Source: Pyrenula massariospora (lineage: Eukaryota > Ascomycota > Eurotiomycetes > Pyrenulales > Pyrenulaceae). From it: a stretch of 64,000 nt of DNA. A program made the translations under genes and the position numbers. The notes under the pieces were generated by a model. It was not told the origin of the DNA and ran no database searches. It saw nothing but the letters and a program-made list of their open reading frames with translations. The stretch's first letter is position 1. Each line of letters starts with the position of its first letter. Shown here one piece after another: positions 34,620 through 45,875 of this stretch. The stretch lies in NCBI GenBank assembly GCA_021030905.1, contig JAGFMI010000003.1, positions 1,302,001-1,366,000 of the forward strand. Reading direction: 5' to 3'.

Positions 34620-35079
34620 AGACAGGCCTCAAGGGAGTGGGGTGCGGAAGATGCTAAAACTATGCTAGTAGGTGGGCGGATGAACGCCGGAAATCTTGAT
34701 ACCCCCTTCTTTCTTCCGATCCTCCTCTCATCACTGCTCCAAGTTTGGACTGTTTGCCACATGGATTTCTTACAGCATAAAAAAGGGGGACTCTCTGGGC
34801 CCCGGTCTTATCATTCGTTCACTGCCTTGCATATGGATTTTCATCCCGACTGGAAGCGTGCGCGCCCCGCGCCATGCTTGGCAGCAACAACCAGTGTTGC
34901 CTGCGGTTTATGTTCATCTTTCGAAAGGACTTCACTATTGTATCTTGCCTCACAATGGAGAGAGCTCCTGGTAATATTTGTGTCTTTCTTATTAGTATTA
35001 AAACTTTCTTTCCTACCGCTCTTTAGATTTACATTATACTTTGCCGTACTTTTTTCCCTCTATTCTTGCCGCATAACCC
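34620..35079. promoter_or_regulatory. RdRP promoter region
   Basis: 460 nt between the kinetochore gene stop and the RdRP start. The last 100 nt are strongly pyrimidine-rich, a common fungal core-promoter trait. No other gene. Confidence 0.45.
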
Positions 35080-38000
35080 ATGGAAGTCTTCGTTCGAAAT
35101 CTCCCAGAACGGACGACAGAGAAGAACATTACAGAGTTTCTAGAGCCAGTGCTACTGAAGTTATCCATCGAGGATTTTCATTGCCAGAAGCGAAAGGGAA
35201 AGAACTTTGCTTTCCTAACATTCCTTCATCGTCAAGAAGGTGACAAATTTTTGGCTCGATATGGACAAATTAAGAACGCCTTCGGCCATTTCAATCTTCC
35301 CCCTGGGCGTGAAGCTCTCTTCTTTCAAGGCCTGATGTTGCAATGTACCCTGAGCACAAAGAAACCCGATCAGTATGCCCTAAAACACCTCGAGGCGGAA
35401 GCGAAAGCCAAAAAAAGGCAAAAATCACATTCTAATGGAGAGCACACGTCGAACACTTCAAACAAAGTTCCCGCTTCCTACCAAATTTCCGGCGTATCCT
35501 GTGGAACATGGGACTATAACTCTTCGTCGAAAATAGTCTTTGTATCCCATCTACACTGGAAAGAGGCTGGCACCTTGAAATTTGGTGCAAAGACTGCAGT
35601 TGTAAGCCTCAACACAGGACAACGCATCGACATCCCCTACATAACCATTCATGCAATCGCATGCGAGCCTAATTCTATCTTGGCAATAGGTGTTACGGAG
35701 CCTCCACGATTCTTTCGTTCAACTGAGAACGATGTTTCGGAACAGAACCTAAGCTACCTGCTAGCAGCTTTGAATATCAATCAACAAAACGGCCCATCGA
35801 GAGAGAGAGTCTCTGAATTAACCAACGAGCATGAAAAGATTTCAGGGATCTGCCTTGTATACCGCATTAAAATGGTGGATATGACATACAACGAGCAAAT
35901 GAAAGCGTTGCGCCACGTATCCGGTATTCCAGCAGCTGTTCGATGCAACGTTCCAGATCGCAAGCCAAGCACAAAGTATCAAGCAACCACGGCAGGTCTG
36001 CTCCAGGCTCTCGCAACGACCTACGTTGCCCTTCCTTTCTCGATCAAGTTCCAAGTCCAAAGACTTGCGCAGAACACTTTCTTAAACTCATCTACTGTGC
36101 TGGCCCTTCTTCCAGAAATCAAACGCATTTGGGAACGATCTGATGTCCGCACTTGCGCAGCTGCAATCAAAAATGCCTCCTATCAGATCCCGCTCAGAAG
36201 CCCCGAAAATGATGGCACTACTTTCAAGCTGGATGAACTAAAGCGTCTATTATGGGAACACAAATCAAGATTAGATGAAAACTATCAACAGATGGATAAT
36301 TGGGTTGTAGGTGAAAATACAATCCCGATTCATCGCGTCCTTGTCACACCAGCGGGTGCCTATCTTTACGGCCCCGAGTCTGTAAGCAAGAATCGAGTCT
36401 TGCGAAAATACTCCGACCACCATGACCATTTCATTCGTGTGCAGTTCGCCGACGAGGATGGTTCGCGGGTTCTATACCACCCAGATGTTTCAAACGACCG
36501 CATCTTCCACGGTCGGTTTAAGAAAATTCTTGAGGATGGAATTGATGTTGCTGGTAGACACTTTGCTTTCCTTGGTTTCTCACATTCCTCGCTTCGCGCA
36601 CAGTCCTGCTGGTTCATGGCACCTTTCATGCACAGCGGACAGTTGCTTTTCGACCGCATGCTCATAAGAGGGCTGGGAGATTTCACGCATATCTATAGTC
36701 CCGCGAAGTGTGCGGCTAGGATCGGCCAAGCCTTCTCAGAGACGCCTACTGCAGTGGAGCTACCCACGGTCGTCATGAAGCAGATGAAAGATGTCGAGAG
36801 ATGTGGGAGAGTCTTCAGTGATGGTGTTGGTACGGTGTCGATGTCGGTGCTTCGAAAGATCTGGAACGGATTACCTGCAGCGAAGAAGACAAAGCCAACT
36901 CTCTTTCAGATAAGGTACTCGGGTAAGTTCTATTACATGCGCTGTTTTACTCGGTACACCATGCTCATTTATATCATCTGATGCCTCAATTCTATGGCAT
37001 TCCTTCATCCGAGAAAATTGCCTGTACTAAAAGCGACGCAGGGGCTAAGGGAATGATTTCTCTTGATAGCCGTCTCGAAGGAGACCAGCTATTACTACGT
37101 GATTCTATGATCAAGTTCCCAGGTAGTGACTCAACTGATATCGAGATTTGTGATGGAGCCTACAAGCCACTTCCACTTTTTCTCAATCAACAGGTCATCA
37201 AAATTCTGGAGGACATGGGTGTTGAAGACGACTTTTTCCTTCACCATCAAGCGAAAGAGGTTCAACGTCTCCGATCCGCAACTACTGATTCAGCAAAAGC
37301 CTCGAAGTTTATCAAGGCTCAATCTATTGGGACACCAATTCATCTTTCGTGGTTCATCAAGACTCTGCCAGATTTCGGCCTTTCATTCCAGGACGATGAA
37401 TTCCTGCGCAATGTTTTGGAAATTGTCGTCCTATCTGAGCTCCGAGCACTGAAGTATAAAGCGAGGATCCCTATCGAGGAAGGACACACGCTTTATGGCA
37501 TTATGGATGAGACAGGGGTCCTTGAGGAAGGCCAGATATTCTGCATTTTCGAAATCAACGGAAAATCCAAAGTCCTCGTTCGTAAGAACGTGATCATCAC
37601 CCGCTCCCCTGCTCTGCATCCTGGAGACGTACAACTTGTGAATGCCGTCAATGTGCCCGCCAACTCTCCGCTTATGAAACTACGTAATTGTGTCTGCTTC
37701 AGCCAGAAAGGCCGCAGAGATTTGCCTAGTGAGCTCTCCGGTGGGGATCTGGATGGCGACATCTATCAGGTCCTTTACGATTCGCGTGCGGTCCCAGAAC
37801 GGTGCTTTACACCTGCCGATTATCATGCTCCTGACCCGGTTAATCTTGGCCGGCCGGTCGACCGACGGGATATGACAGACTTTTTTGTCACTTTCATGGC
37901 TACGGATCAGCTTGGTCGCATCGCTACACTTCATAAAGTCCTTGCGGATCAGCGAGAGGAAGGTACATTACATCCGGATTGTCTCAAGTTGGCACAGCTA

Positions 38001-39113
38001 CATTCAACTGCTGTGGACTTTTCGAAGTCTGGAGTTCCGGTAAGGCTAATCTTTACTACGTTCTCTACAACCAAGATTTGTTGATGTTGAGTATCTCTCC
38101 TCTTCGTTCCTGATTGAGTTCACGGCTATCATCCCACCAAAGCTCAATTGTGACTGCCACTAAATTGCAATACTGTTATTTCTACCCATATAGAACGGCC
38201 TAGCCCCTAAACACTAACCATTCAACCTCATCGCTAACTGAACAACCCCCAAAAGGTCAACATCAAAGAAATCCCCCGCTCCAACCCCTGGCGACCCGAC
38301 TTCTTAGCCCCAGGGCCCCAAGTCGTAGTCCAACCCCACAAGCCCCTCAGCTTCGACAACGAAGCCGCATCTCGCGAAAGCGCCGCCAACGACGACGACA
38401 TCAACTCTTACGGCTACTACCCTAGCGACAAGATCCTCGGCAAGCTCTTCCGCGCCATCGACGAGCAGGACGTCTTCAAGAGCGTCCAGCAGCACGGCTC
38501 CTCCACCACCCCCCAACAACACCCCCCTCCGTCCAACTCACTTCTCCCCGCCCTCTGGCGCCACATCCAAACCCGCTGCCAGGGCTTCGAATGGCACCAC
38601 CACCTCCCGCGGGCACGTGGTATCTGTGAAGAGTACACCGACATCCTCCTTACCCACGCAAGCACCTACGCCCCCTCGCCCACGCACCCCCTCACCGAGC
38701 TCGAAGTCTTCACCGCCACGATCCTCGGCCGGCACGGCGCGCAGTCGCGCCAGCAGCGCGAGCTCTCGGTCAACCTGCGAGAAAAGTTCCAGACCGATCT
38801 GGCGTATGTTGTGTCGTGTATCGTGGATGAGGGAGACGGAGAGGAGGGGCTGGAGAGGAGCTTGGCGTGTTTTTGCGTTGGGGTGGAGGGGATGAGGGAG
38901 GGGGACGGGGGAGTGGGGAGGAGGAGTTTTGGGTATGTGGCGGCGGGGGTTTGTGTTTGGGAGGTTGAGAAGGTTCTTGGGAGGCGGGGCGGCGGTGAGG
39001 TGGGGTTGGGGGAGGGAATGGGGATGGGAAATGGAGGAGGGTTGGGGAGCTTGAGGGAGGTGTATGCGGCTGCGGCTGGGAGAGAGGGGTTGGGAGGGGG
39101 CGGCGGTGGTTGA
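35080..39113 (+). CDS. Cellular RNA-dependent RNA polymerase (RNA silencing)
   Basis: Three exons: 35080-36922, 37042-38039 and 38256-39113, with introns of 119 and 216 nt, giving 1,232 aa. An N-terminal RRM-like segment (MEVFVRNLPERTTEKNITEF) is followed by the eukaryotic RdRP domain (PF05183) from about residue 330 to 970. The catalytic motif is LSGGDLDGDIYQ near residue 850, with three aspartates that bind metal. Other family marks are VRCNVPDRKPS, FSDGVGTVS and KGMISLDSRLEGDQL. This is the host enzyme that makes double-stranded RNA for Dicer (quelling, meiotic silencing or heterochromatin), not a viral polymerase. The length and RRM-like start resemble Sad-1/Rdp1 more than QDE-1, but paralogue assignment needs a tree. 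The extreme C-terminus is glycine-rich and low-complexity. Three tandem arrays begin right after the stop. Confidence 0.9.
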
Positions 39114-39140
39114 TAGAAGATGGGGTGAGGAAAGGGGGTA

Positions 39141-39217
39141 CTAGCTTTGGGAGACGGGATTAGCGTTGGGAGAGGGGGTTTGCATTAGGAAGCGGGGGTT
39201 AGCGGTGGGAGGGGGGC
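39141..39217. repeat. 20-bp G-rich minisatellite, about 3.9 copies
   Basis: Units at 39141, 39161, 39181 and 39201, each 20 nt (last one cut short), on the theme TAGCGTTGGGAGAGGGGGTT. Copies differ at several positions but keep exact 20-nt spacing. It starts 28 nt after the RdRP stop, so it may be transcribed as 3' UTR. The G-runs could form quadruplexes. Confidence 0.75.
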
Positions 39218-39424
39218 TCTCTTGCGCAGCTGAGCAGGACAGGCGTTCAAGGCGAGACAAGGAACTAGGTACGCGACGGCCTCATCGCTGAATGGAATGC
39301 CATTTCGATTTCTCAGCATCACAAATCCCCCTCCCCCTCCTTTTCGGCCAGAATGTGGACCGCAGGTCTAGACCACAAAACACCCCCTGTCCTTTACACA
39401 TCCCAGCCTGCAGACGCACAACAC

Positions 39425-40035
39425 ACGCTGCGATACCCTTTGGTCGATTTGTAAGCCACCTCGACGTTCCCAGCATAACACCTGTCCCTTCTGCACAATT
39501 ATTCAGAAAGTGAACCTTAAGGGTCAAGCGAAATGCTGTGTACACACAAACTCTTTTCAGGCGCCTGGTCGGATTCGTAAGCCACCTCGAGTTCCCCAGC
39601 ATCGTACCTTGTCCTTTTTGCACAACCATCGAAAAGGGAACCCCCAGCGTGAGCGAAACGGCGTGTACAAAACCGTATGCTCCTAGGCTCCCGGTGGGAT
39701 TCGTCGACAGTGAGCAGATATACTTTGGTCGACTTGTAAGCCCGCTCTAGTGTCCCAGCATCATACCTATTCCTTGTGCACAACAATTAAGAAGGACCCA
39801 GGCGTGGGTGCAACATTGTGTACAAACTGTATTCAGGACCCCGGTGGGTAGGTTTCGTCAACACCGAACAGATACCCTTCGGTCGATTTGTAAGCCCACT
39901 CGAGTGTTCCCAGCATTGTAATTGTTCCTTGTGCACAACAATCCAAAAAAAGAGACCCAAGGGTGATCGAAACGCCATGCACAGCACACACCAGATTCAG
40001 GAACCTGGTAGGTAGGATTCGTCAACATCGAACAC
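39425..40035. repeat. Diverged tandem array, units about 125-160 bp, four copies
   Basis: A core reading GGTCGATTTGTAAGCC, then a CCCAGCAT block and a TGCACAA block, recurs starting near 39442, 39567, 39727 and 39881. Spacings are about 125, 160 and 154 nt. Each unit also keeps a GGTGGGATTCGTC-like joint and a GTGTACA element. Copies have drifted by substitutions and small gaps. The minus strand of each copy reads partly open, giving recurring peptides of the type LCTRNxYxAG, but I do not believe these are genes. Confidence 0.75.
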
Positions 40036-40397
40036 CGTCCCCAGAGGGAGCACGCGAACCGAAATCCTTTTTGACAATCATGCATCGAAAACAGTCTATG
40101 TAGCGCATAACGTGCACAGTTGAGCCTGGTTTTCCCCCAGTGTTTCGCAGAGGTACGGGTAACCGGGGTTCACCGGATGCTGGTTTGCCACTGTAACCGA
40201 ACTGGACAAAAAGGTTTCCCATCATTAAATTCTCAACGGTCGTCGTCAGCATCTAGCCAGAGCACGCGGAACAAGGGCTGTGATCGGTATTTAGGCATCC
40301 AATGGACAAAAAGAGCATTTGTTGAAGAGGTTAGCCTGGGGTAAATGATGCTTGGCATGGGTGCATGCATGGCGTGTAGCACAGCGTTTCAGACTGC
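40036..40397. other. Unique spacer between two tandem arrays
   Basis: About 360 nt without repeat units or coding signs. Confidence 0.45.
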
Positions 40398-41360
40398 TAC
40401 GACATGAATCCAAACGAATTTTGGTGCTGTTGGGTACATGCGGAGCCTAAGTCTTCCGTCGGGTAGCATAGACATGAAGTGTGGGAAGTATCTTTTCAAA
40501 AGTCTTGGTACGTTCTAAATATGCTTGCTTTGTACGACGGATAGAGTTGATCGATTTGGTTGGCTGATTGAATTCCAGGCTAAGACGGCATGCGGCCGAA
40601 AGAATCGCTATTGACTGCACACAGGGTCTTAACTATCGGAAAGTATAGGTAGGAGGTGTAGAAAAGTGTTTCTCAGAGGTCTTGGCGAACTCTTGGTATG
40701 GTTCGCAGGTCAGGCAGAGTTGATTGATGTGGTCGGTTAACTGAATGTCAGGTCGGTACGACATGAATCCCGACTAATCGCCGTTGATTAGGTACAGACA
40801 GGGTTCTCCGCTGTCGGATGGCATAGGGTGATGTAGAAATACTTTCCCAAGGTCTTGGCGGGCTCTTGGTATAGTTTGCGCATCCGGCATGGTTCATTGC
40901 TTGGCTGATTCAAATACGAGCCGGTACGACATGAATCCCAACAAAGTGCCCTTGAGTCCAGGATCTTAGAGATAGCAACGTGAGGTAACGTTGAAAGCTT
41001 TTTGCGTTTGCGGCTTTTTGGTCTAGTTTGCTAATCAGGTTATGGTTAGTTCGTTGGTCAATTGAAAGAATTCCAGGAGGATGAATGCGCGGCAGTCTGC
41101 TGGGCACGATTCGTCAGCGAGCTCGGGCTACCATGTGTGTCCAACTTAAGCTTCGCACGAAGGAAACAAGGTCCAGGCGCCCTTCAAACAAGCGCAGCAG
41201 CACCTGCAGTAGTACCCATTTTGGGGTACTGAGTAGGAACCTAATGATAGCATAGGGTCATATGCTAAAAGGCTCTATTTCTTGGCGGACTTTTGACATA
41301 GGTATCGGACGGATTGTTTGGTTGGTTGAACGATCGATTCTGAAACTGGTCCGGCGTCTA
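40398..41360. repeat. Second diverged tandem array, units about 170 bp, five to six copies
   Basis: TACGACATGAATCC recurs at about 40398, 40757 and 40925, with a more decayed copy near 40585. Within units, a GTCTTGGCGAACTCTTGGTA-like block recurs near 40497, 40675, 40850, 41012 and 41277. Spacing is about 162-178 nt for the first four and 265 for the last. TTGGTTGGCTGATTGAAT-like and CAGGGTCTT-like blocks also repeat in order. The array is older or more mutated than the first. No coding frame. Confidence 0.65.
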
Positions 41361-41911
41361 CCGATGCCAGGCCAGATAGCGGGTGATCTTAGACATGCCT
41401 GTCAAGCCCCATGAGCAGGGAATTGGTCCGTCAGATCAGAGCAGCGGGCTGAAACGGAAGACGAGGATACACATCAAGCGCAGAGAGAAATGCAGAAAGT
41501 GGAGATGCATGAGGCAATTGACCTAATCAGGACGCCGAAAGCCAAGAGTCACGACTCGCGATATGCTGGAAAAAGCTTAATTTGACAGGGGAGGGGAACC
41601 CTACCAAGATAAACTCCCGGAAGCAGCGGGTGATTTTCCCCGGGGGTGGAAATGAATGCCTGTTAGATTTCACGGAAATGTGTCGGATGCTGGGAACAGG
41701 GTAGAGACAGAGCCTCAGGCCCTTGCATTGTGCTGCGCATATTTGCAGGTGGAAAGTTCCAGAAATCGTGTGACAAGAGCCAAGGAAAAATAATCCTGGT
41801 ATCATTTTCACTGTCTTCGGCTATGAAATGAAAAGAAATAATGCCTGTCTTTCGGGATCATGTGTATGTCTTGAAACATTTATCGTAAAATAGACCTGGG
41901 ATACCTGCGTA
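41361..41911. other. 3' flank of SAM/HMG gene, no gene seen
   Basis: 550 nt between the second array and the HMG-box gene stop. One minus-strand frame of 94 codons (41527-41811) has no motif; it may lie in the 3' UTR. Confidence 0.45.
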
Positions 41912-43566
41912 TCATCGTGACCTGTGTCTTTCAGAGCCCGGCGTATTCATACCGTACGCTAGGGCTGCCAGGGAGCTTGCCGCCTCATTCTCGGAATTCT
42001 CTAGTGGCGATCTGCTATCTTCTGATCCTTTAGGGCTGTCCTTTGCGAGACTGCTTCGTTGCGTAGGGGTGCTGACTCGAGTTGTGGTCAGGAAGGAACT
42101 AGTAGATTCGAGAGGCGATATTGTTGGTGGAGGGAGGACACGTGATTGTTGCGGGTCAGGGAGGCGACGTGATAGGGTTTCTGGGGCTTGGAGGGGTGGA
42201 AGGGCGCTGTGAGAGGGATGGACTGTGGCAGGGGCAGGGTGAGATGCCAAGGGTGGATGGATGAGTCGAGGAAAATCTGCTGATGGCTGAGGTGGCGGGG
42301 CGTCTGTCGAAGATGTACGTCGTGGCCAGGGCGGTTCTTCAGTTGGTGGTTGAGTAGCAAATGGTGCTTGTGCTGGTGAGCCGCTGCGGTATGAGAACGA
42401 CGACATTGAAGAGGCTGATGTGTCCTGATGTTGTAGAAGAGACCATGGCCGGCTAGGTGCACTCGTCTCCGAAGTGTAGCCTCCTGTAGAACATCCAGGA
42501 TATGAGGAATGAATATGAGATCTCATTGATGTATCACTTGCACTAGAGTATTGAGATGTCAAAGAAGCGGGTAGGTGTTGAGACCTAACATCACGGTAGC
42601 CCGGTATTGGCGGCGACTCATTTCCAGGAGACCCTGTCAGGCCGTGTCCGTGAACCATCAATTGTGATTGACTCGAAGTAGCTGACGCATCTCCCGTAGG
42701 AGAAGTCATGAGAGATGCTGAATGCGTTGAGGCTAAGGATGGAATGCGCGTATGACTAGGAGTTGGAGCTGCGTTAAGATTTTCGTGAGCATCTGGCATT
42801 GATGAGGTGCCGCTGCCGCCACTGTCCTCTTTGTCGAGCTTAGGTCGCTTGCTATCTGCCGAATTGCCACCGTGCTTCGCTCTAAAGTCTGCTAGGTACT
42901 GCACATACCTCTTATGTGAATCGGTCTTCTTGTACTTGGCAAGTTCAGCGACATAGGTTTCCTTGGCCGTGTTTGCCTGTGTCTCGAATGGTTCCTTTTC
43001 GATGGGGCTTAGCATTTGCCATTTCTCTCCTACGAGCTTGGCAATCTCTGTGAAAGAGAGATTTTGACCTTTCACTTCGTCTCGGACCTTGTTGGAGAAA
43101 ATTACATAAGCCGAGGGTGGTCGTTCTGGGGCATTCTCATCCGGTTTAGGATGTCTGCGATATTTTCGTTTGGGCTCAGGGCCATTAGGGCCTCCACGGT
43201 CATTCGAAGAAGAATGATGATGGTTGTCGCTCCTCTCTTGGCTCTCAAGAGCCGGTGACCCAAGGGCTCGGTCATACGAGATTCCCCTCGCCTCAGCAAT
43301 TGCCCTTTGAAGCTTCTATACATTCTAGTCAGCTTGAGGGAAACAGATGGGAATGCTCGACTTTACCCGTCTATGACCAAGCTTTACATTCAATGCATCC
43401 CTATCGTGAACGTTAGCTTAGAGAATAAAAAGATAGAATGATATGCCCACAGATCACTCTCTGTGACATCAAGAAGAGTCTTCCAGCTGTCGAATCCTTC
43501 TCCAACAAATGCATCGAGATACTGATCAAGACCCAAGCGCGCGAGAATTGGGCCCAAGTCAGTCAT
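41912..43566 (-). CDS. SAM-domain plus HMG-box nuclear regulator
   Basis: Three exons on minus, 43566-43451, 43400-43367 and 43315-41912, with introns of 50 and 51 nt, giving 517 aa. Residues about 1-60 form a SAM domain (LARLGLDQYLDAFVGEGF, then LDVTESDLDALNVKLGHR). A basic linker, KRKYRRHPKPDENAPERPPS, leads into an HMG box at about 115-185 (AYVIFSNKVRDEVKGQ, EIAKLVGEKWQMLSP, ETYVAELAKYK). The C-terminal 300 residues are Ser/Pro/Thr-rich and disordered. HMG boxes bend DNA; the SAM domain would mediate multimerisation. The SAM+HMG arrangement is known in filamentous ascomycetes and has been tied to sexual development regulators. The target genes cannot be told from sequence. It is the first gene beyond the tandem arrays. 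Confidence 0.87.
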
Positions 43567-45238
43567 TCAAGCTCCGCCGAAGGGGCATAGGGAACTCCCT
43601 TGCCCACGTTGTAAAAAGAGATTTAGTTTTTGCCTTTCGGGGATTTTCCACGAGACGGCCGATGGATGGGTCCAGACGTGCATTAGCAACATCGAATGTC
43701 TTGGGAGCCGCAACTCTTGCGTCCACTGACGTTCTCTAGAACTCCAAATTCTTTCAAAAGACCCGATGTTGATAGGTAAAATAGCTTGCACAGCTTACTG
43801 CACCTGAGTGACCAGGTCGAAAATGCGGCAAGGTGCTTTCTCGTATAACTCTCCGATCTCTATTACATCATCCAGAAGGACTTCCCTTATTGACGAATTG
43901 AAGTAATAAAGTTGCAGGTGGGTTTCTTGAAACGTACAACAACAAATAAGTAACTCTCCGGTGAATGGGGAAAAGAAGTGCGGCTGCAGGACTGATAAGA
44001 TGGATCTGAGATGCAGGTTCAAGCGCGTTGAGTAACCGAGCGGGATCTACACAAAAAGCTTCCCAAAAATGTGGAGAAGAAGCCAGTGAGCGCGTAAGGA
44101 ATAGGAATGGCGACTTAAGGATTGACTAGAGCGCCTATGTTTGTGTGTACCTATGAAAGAAATCTGGGAAGGGATGGAAAATCTTTGTTTCGCCTCAGCA
44201 GGGAGGGGGCGGATTAACGAGAAGCCATCAGTCAAATGTCGGGACGTCAGCTATTATTACTACAATAGTAAACGGCAGGGGCGTGTGGAGAGACATTAAA
44301 AGTTGGTGCTGGCGTATTGGCTGGTATGGTCATAATACCATCGTCGATGAGTTGCATCGACGATGAAAAGGCAACGTGGGGAATCCCATACCAAACACCT
44401 CTGGATTTCTCGGGCCGTTCAATTAACGAGAAAAAGGCTTTGGAAGTATTTGGTCCCTGCTTCGGAGAAGTGACGCCATTGGGGCTGCACATCCGCGCTC
44501 GACAGATTTTAACTTCGCCTATCTTGAAATGAGATCTCGGGCTGCAGACAAGCAAGGCCGGCTCTGCGGGTAAACGTCGAGTATGCATACGGTTCGTTGA
44601 GCAATCCTCTGACTGTCGAGGGTAGCGTACCCAATTGCTGGAACTATAGGTGGCACTGCAGACTCCTCGAGAGTATGTGTTCCGTCACGACATCCGGCAG
44701 TCCGGGGGGGGTGGTGACTGAAGAGGCGGTGCGGAGATCCACATCTGAGGGACCGAAATGGACCTTGTAATCGTACGGTAACAGCATGGCAAGTTATGAG
44801 GTGTGTGATGGGACAGCTGCGGCCTGACATTTCTCGATCCTCTTGAGGATGTAGATCTGCCTAGGAACGTGGCAAGTGAAAAGAGATCGAGGCGTGGTAG
44901 AGGAATCGACCTGCCAAGCCCGCTAGCCGCAGTAGTGCGGATCTAGTCCACGTGGGGGAAGGCGCGAACGCTGACGTTGGTAGAATGCCGTCGCCGGGGA
45001 TAACCGATTCCCGATTGGGCGCTGTAGGGCTGCGTCGCTTCTATCCGCCAGCGACTCCTTCTCCCGCGGCTATCAGCTTTGCACCAACCGCGATGATCAT
45101 CTTCCCCTCTCAGGTACGCGAGCTTTCGTGGACCTCGTGACCATCACAGACCCTTCCCCCACCTCTTCTCCGTAAGCGACCGGCCACAATTATCAGTTCT
45201 ATCGCTTGAGCTCCTTAAGCGTCGTCAATCCAGCAGCG
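43567..45238. other. Intergenic with one hairpin, no gene seen
   Basis: 1.67 kb upstream of two divergent genes. Only motif-free short frames. A perfect 11-bp stem-loop lies at 44339-44365. Confidence 0.5.
44339..44365. repeat. 11-bp perfect stem-loop
   Basis: CATCGTCGATG at 44339-44349, a five-base loop AGTTG, then the exact reverse complement CATCGACGATG at 44355-44365. There is no T-run after it, so it is not a Pol III or bacterial-type terminator. Function unknown. Confidence 0.6.
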
Positions 45239-45535
45239 ATGAGCGAAGATCGGCAGAAGGGCGACAGCGAAGCGTCTGAGTTTGCGCAAGCGTTCAAGGA
45301 TGTCGCTAGGTGCGTCATTATTCTCTCCGAAGCTACTCCCACTTCTCTTTGTGCTCACCAGTTCTACAGGGGCGAACAAGCGGCCTCAGTTCTAGAGAAT
45401 CTCCTTCCTGGCCTAGAGCAGAAGATCAATGACTTGTTGGAGAAGGCGGAGAAAGATGAGGCCGCATTGAAACAAGCTGCCGCCGTAAATGGCAAGTCTG
45501 ATAGAGATAAGCCACATTCGTCGTCCCGGCCCTGA
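45239..45535 (+). CDS. Small conserved-looking coiled-coil protein
   Basis: Two exons, 45239-45309 and 45370-45535, with a 60-nt intron (donor GTGCGT, acceptor CTACAG), phase 2, giving 78 aa. The middle is a heptad-like helix rich in Leu, Glu and Lys (LENLLPGLEQKINDLLEKAE); the tail is polar and basic (SDRDKPHSSSRP). No domain I can name. A long helix of this type suits a subunit of a larger complex. The clean intron with good consensus supports a real gene. A second ATG-led frame begins two nt after its stop. Confidence 0.6.
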   Translation: MSEDRQKGDSEASEFAQAFKDVARCVIILSEATPTSLCAHQFYRGEQAASVLENLLPGLEQKINDLLEKAEKDEAALKQAAAVNGKSDRDKPHSSSRP

Positions 45536-45537
45536 GC

Positions 45538-45783
45538 ATGTCCGACGAGCACGCCTCGCTCCCTTTCCGTCGCATTCCAGACCAACGAAGTCGAGTCGCA
45601 AGGGAAAAGCCTTTCGGCGCTCTTCCGATGCAGGATCACCAACAGGGGTTTGGGAAGTTTGGTACCGTAGGCTGCAGACCACCTTGCTGGAATTCCAGCA
45701 AGGTGGTCCGCAACCTGTCAATCAACCTCCAAGAGACAACCACTAAGCTCCACCGCCGGGAGCTCATAAACGCCCAATGTTAG
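45538..45783 (+). other. 81-codon frame directly after the coiled-coil gene
   Basis: The ATG at 45538 lies two nt after the TGA of the upstream gene and the frame runs to 45783. It encloses the 32-bp palindrome. An overlapping frame (45489-45746) is about as protein-like, so I cannot say that either is translated. It may simply be the 3' UTR of the coiled-coil gene, or an exon of an alternative form. Confidence 0.2.
45677..45708. repeat. 32-bp perfect palindrome
   Basis: Two 16-nt arms meet at GAATTC with no spacer: GACCACCTTGCTGGAA is followed at once by its reverse complement. Outside it another seven nt on each side pair at five positions. It lies between the coiled-coil gene and the 3' end of MRI1. 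It would fold as a strong hairpin in RNA of either strand. Confidence 0.9.
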
Positions 45784-45875
45784 TTTTCTGCATGGAAAGA
45801 CTCTCAGGCACGTCCGGGTCGCAAAGATTTCCGGTGCATAGCAGTGCAGGTGCGGTCTATCAGCAGAGAAACTTG

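Noticed and set aside
36981-38084. Separate gene starting at the ATG at 36981
   Set aside because: It is the second RdRP exon: the ATG lies inside the 119-nt intron, and the catalytic motif needs the upstream exon.
35080-39113. Integrated viral polymerase
   Set aside because: The DLDGD motif and domain order are those of cellular eukaryotic RdRPs, with spliceosomal introns; no viral signature.
39425-41360. CRISPR-like array
   Set aside because: Repeats are contiguous, diverged units without uniform repeat/spacer alternation, and the genome is fungal.
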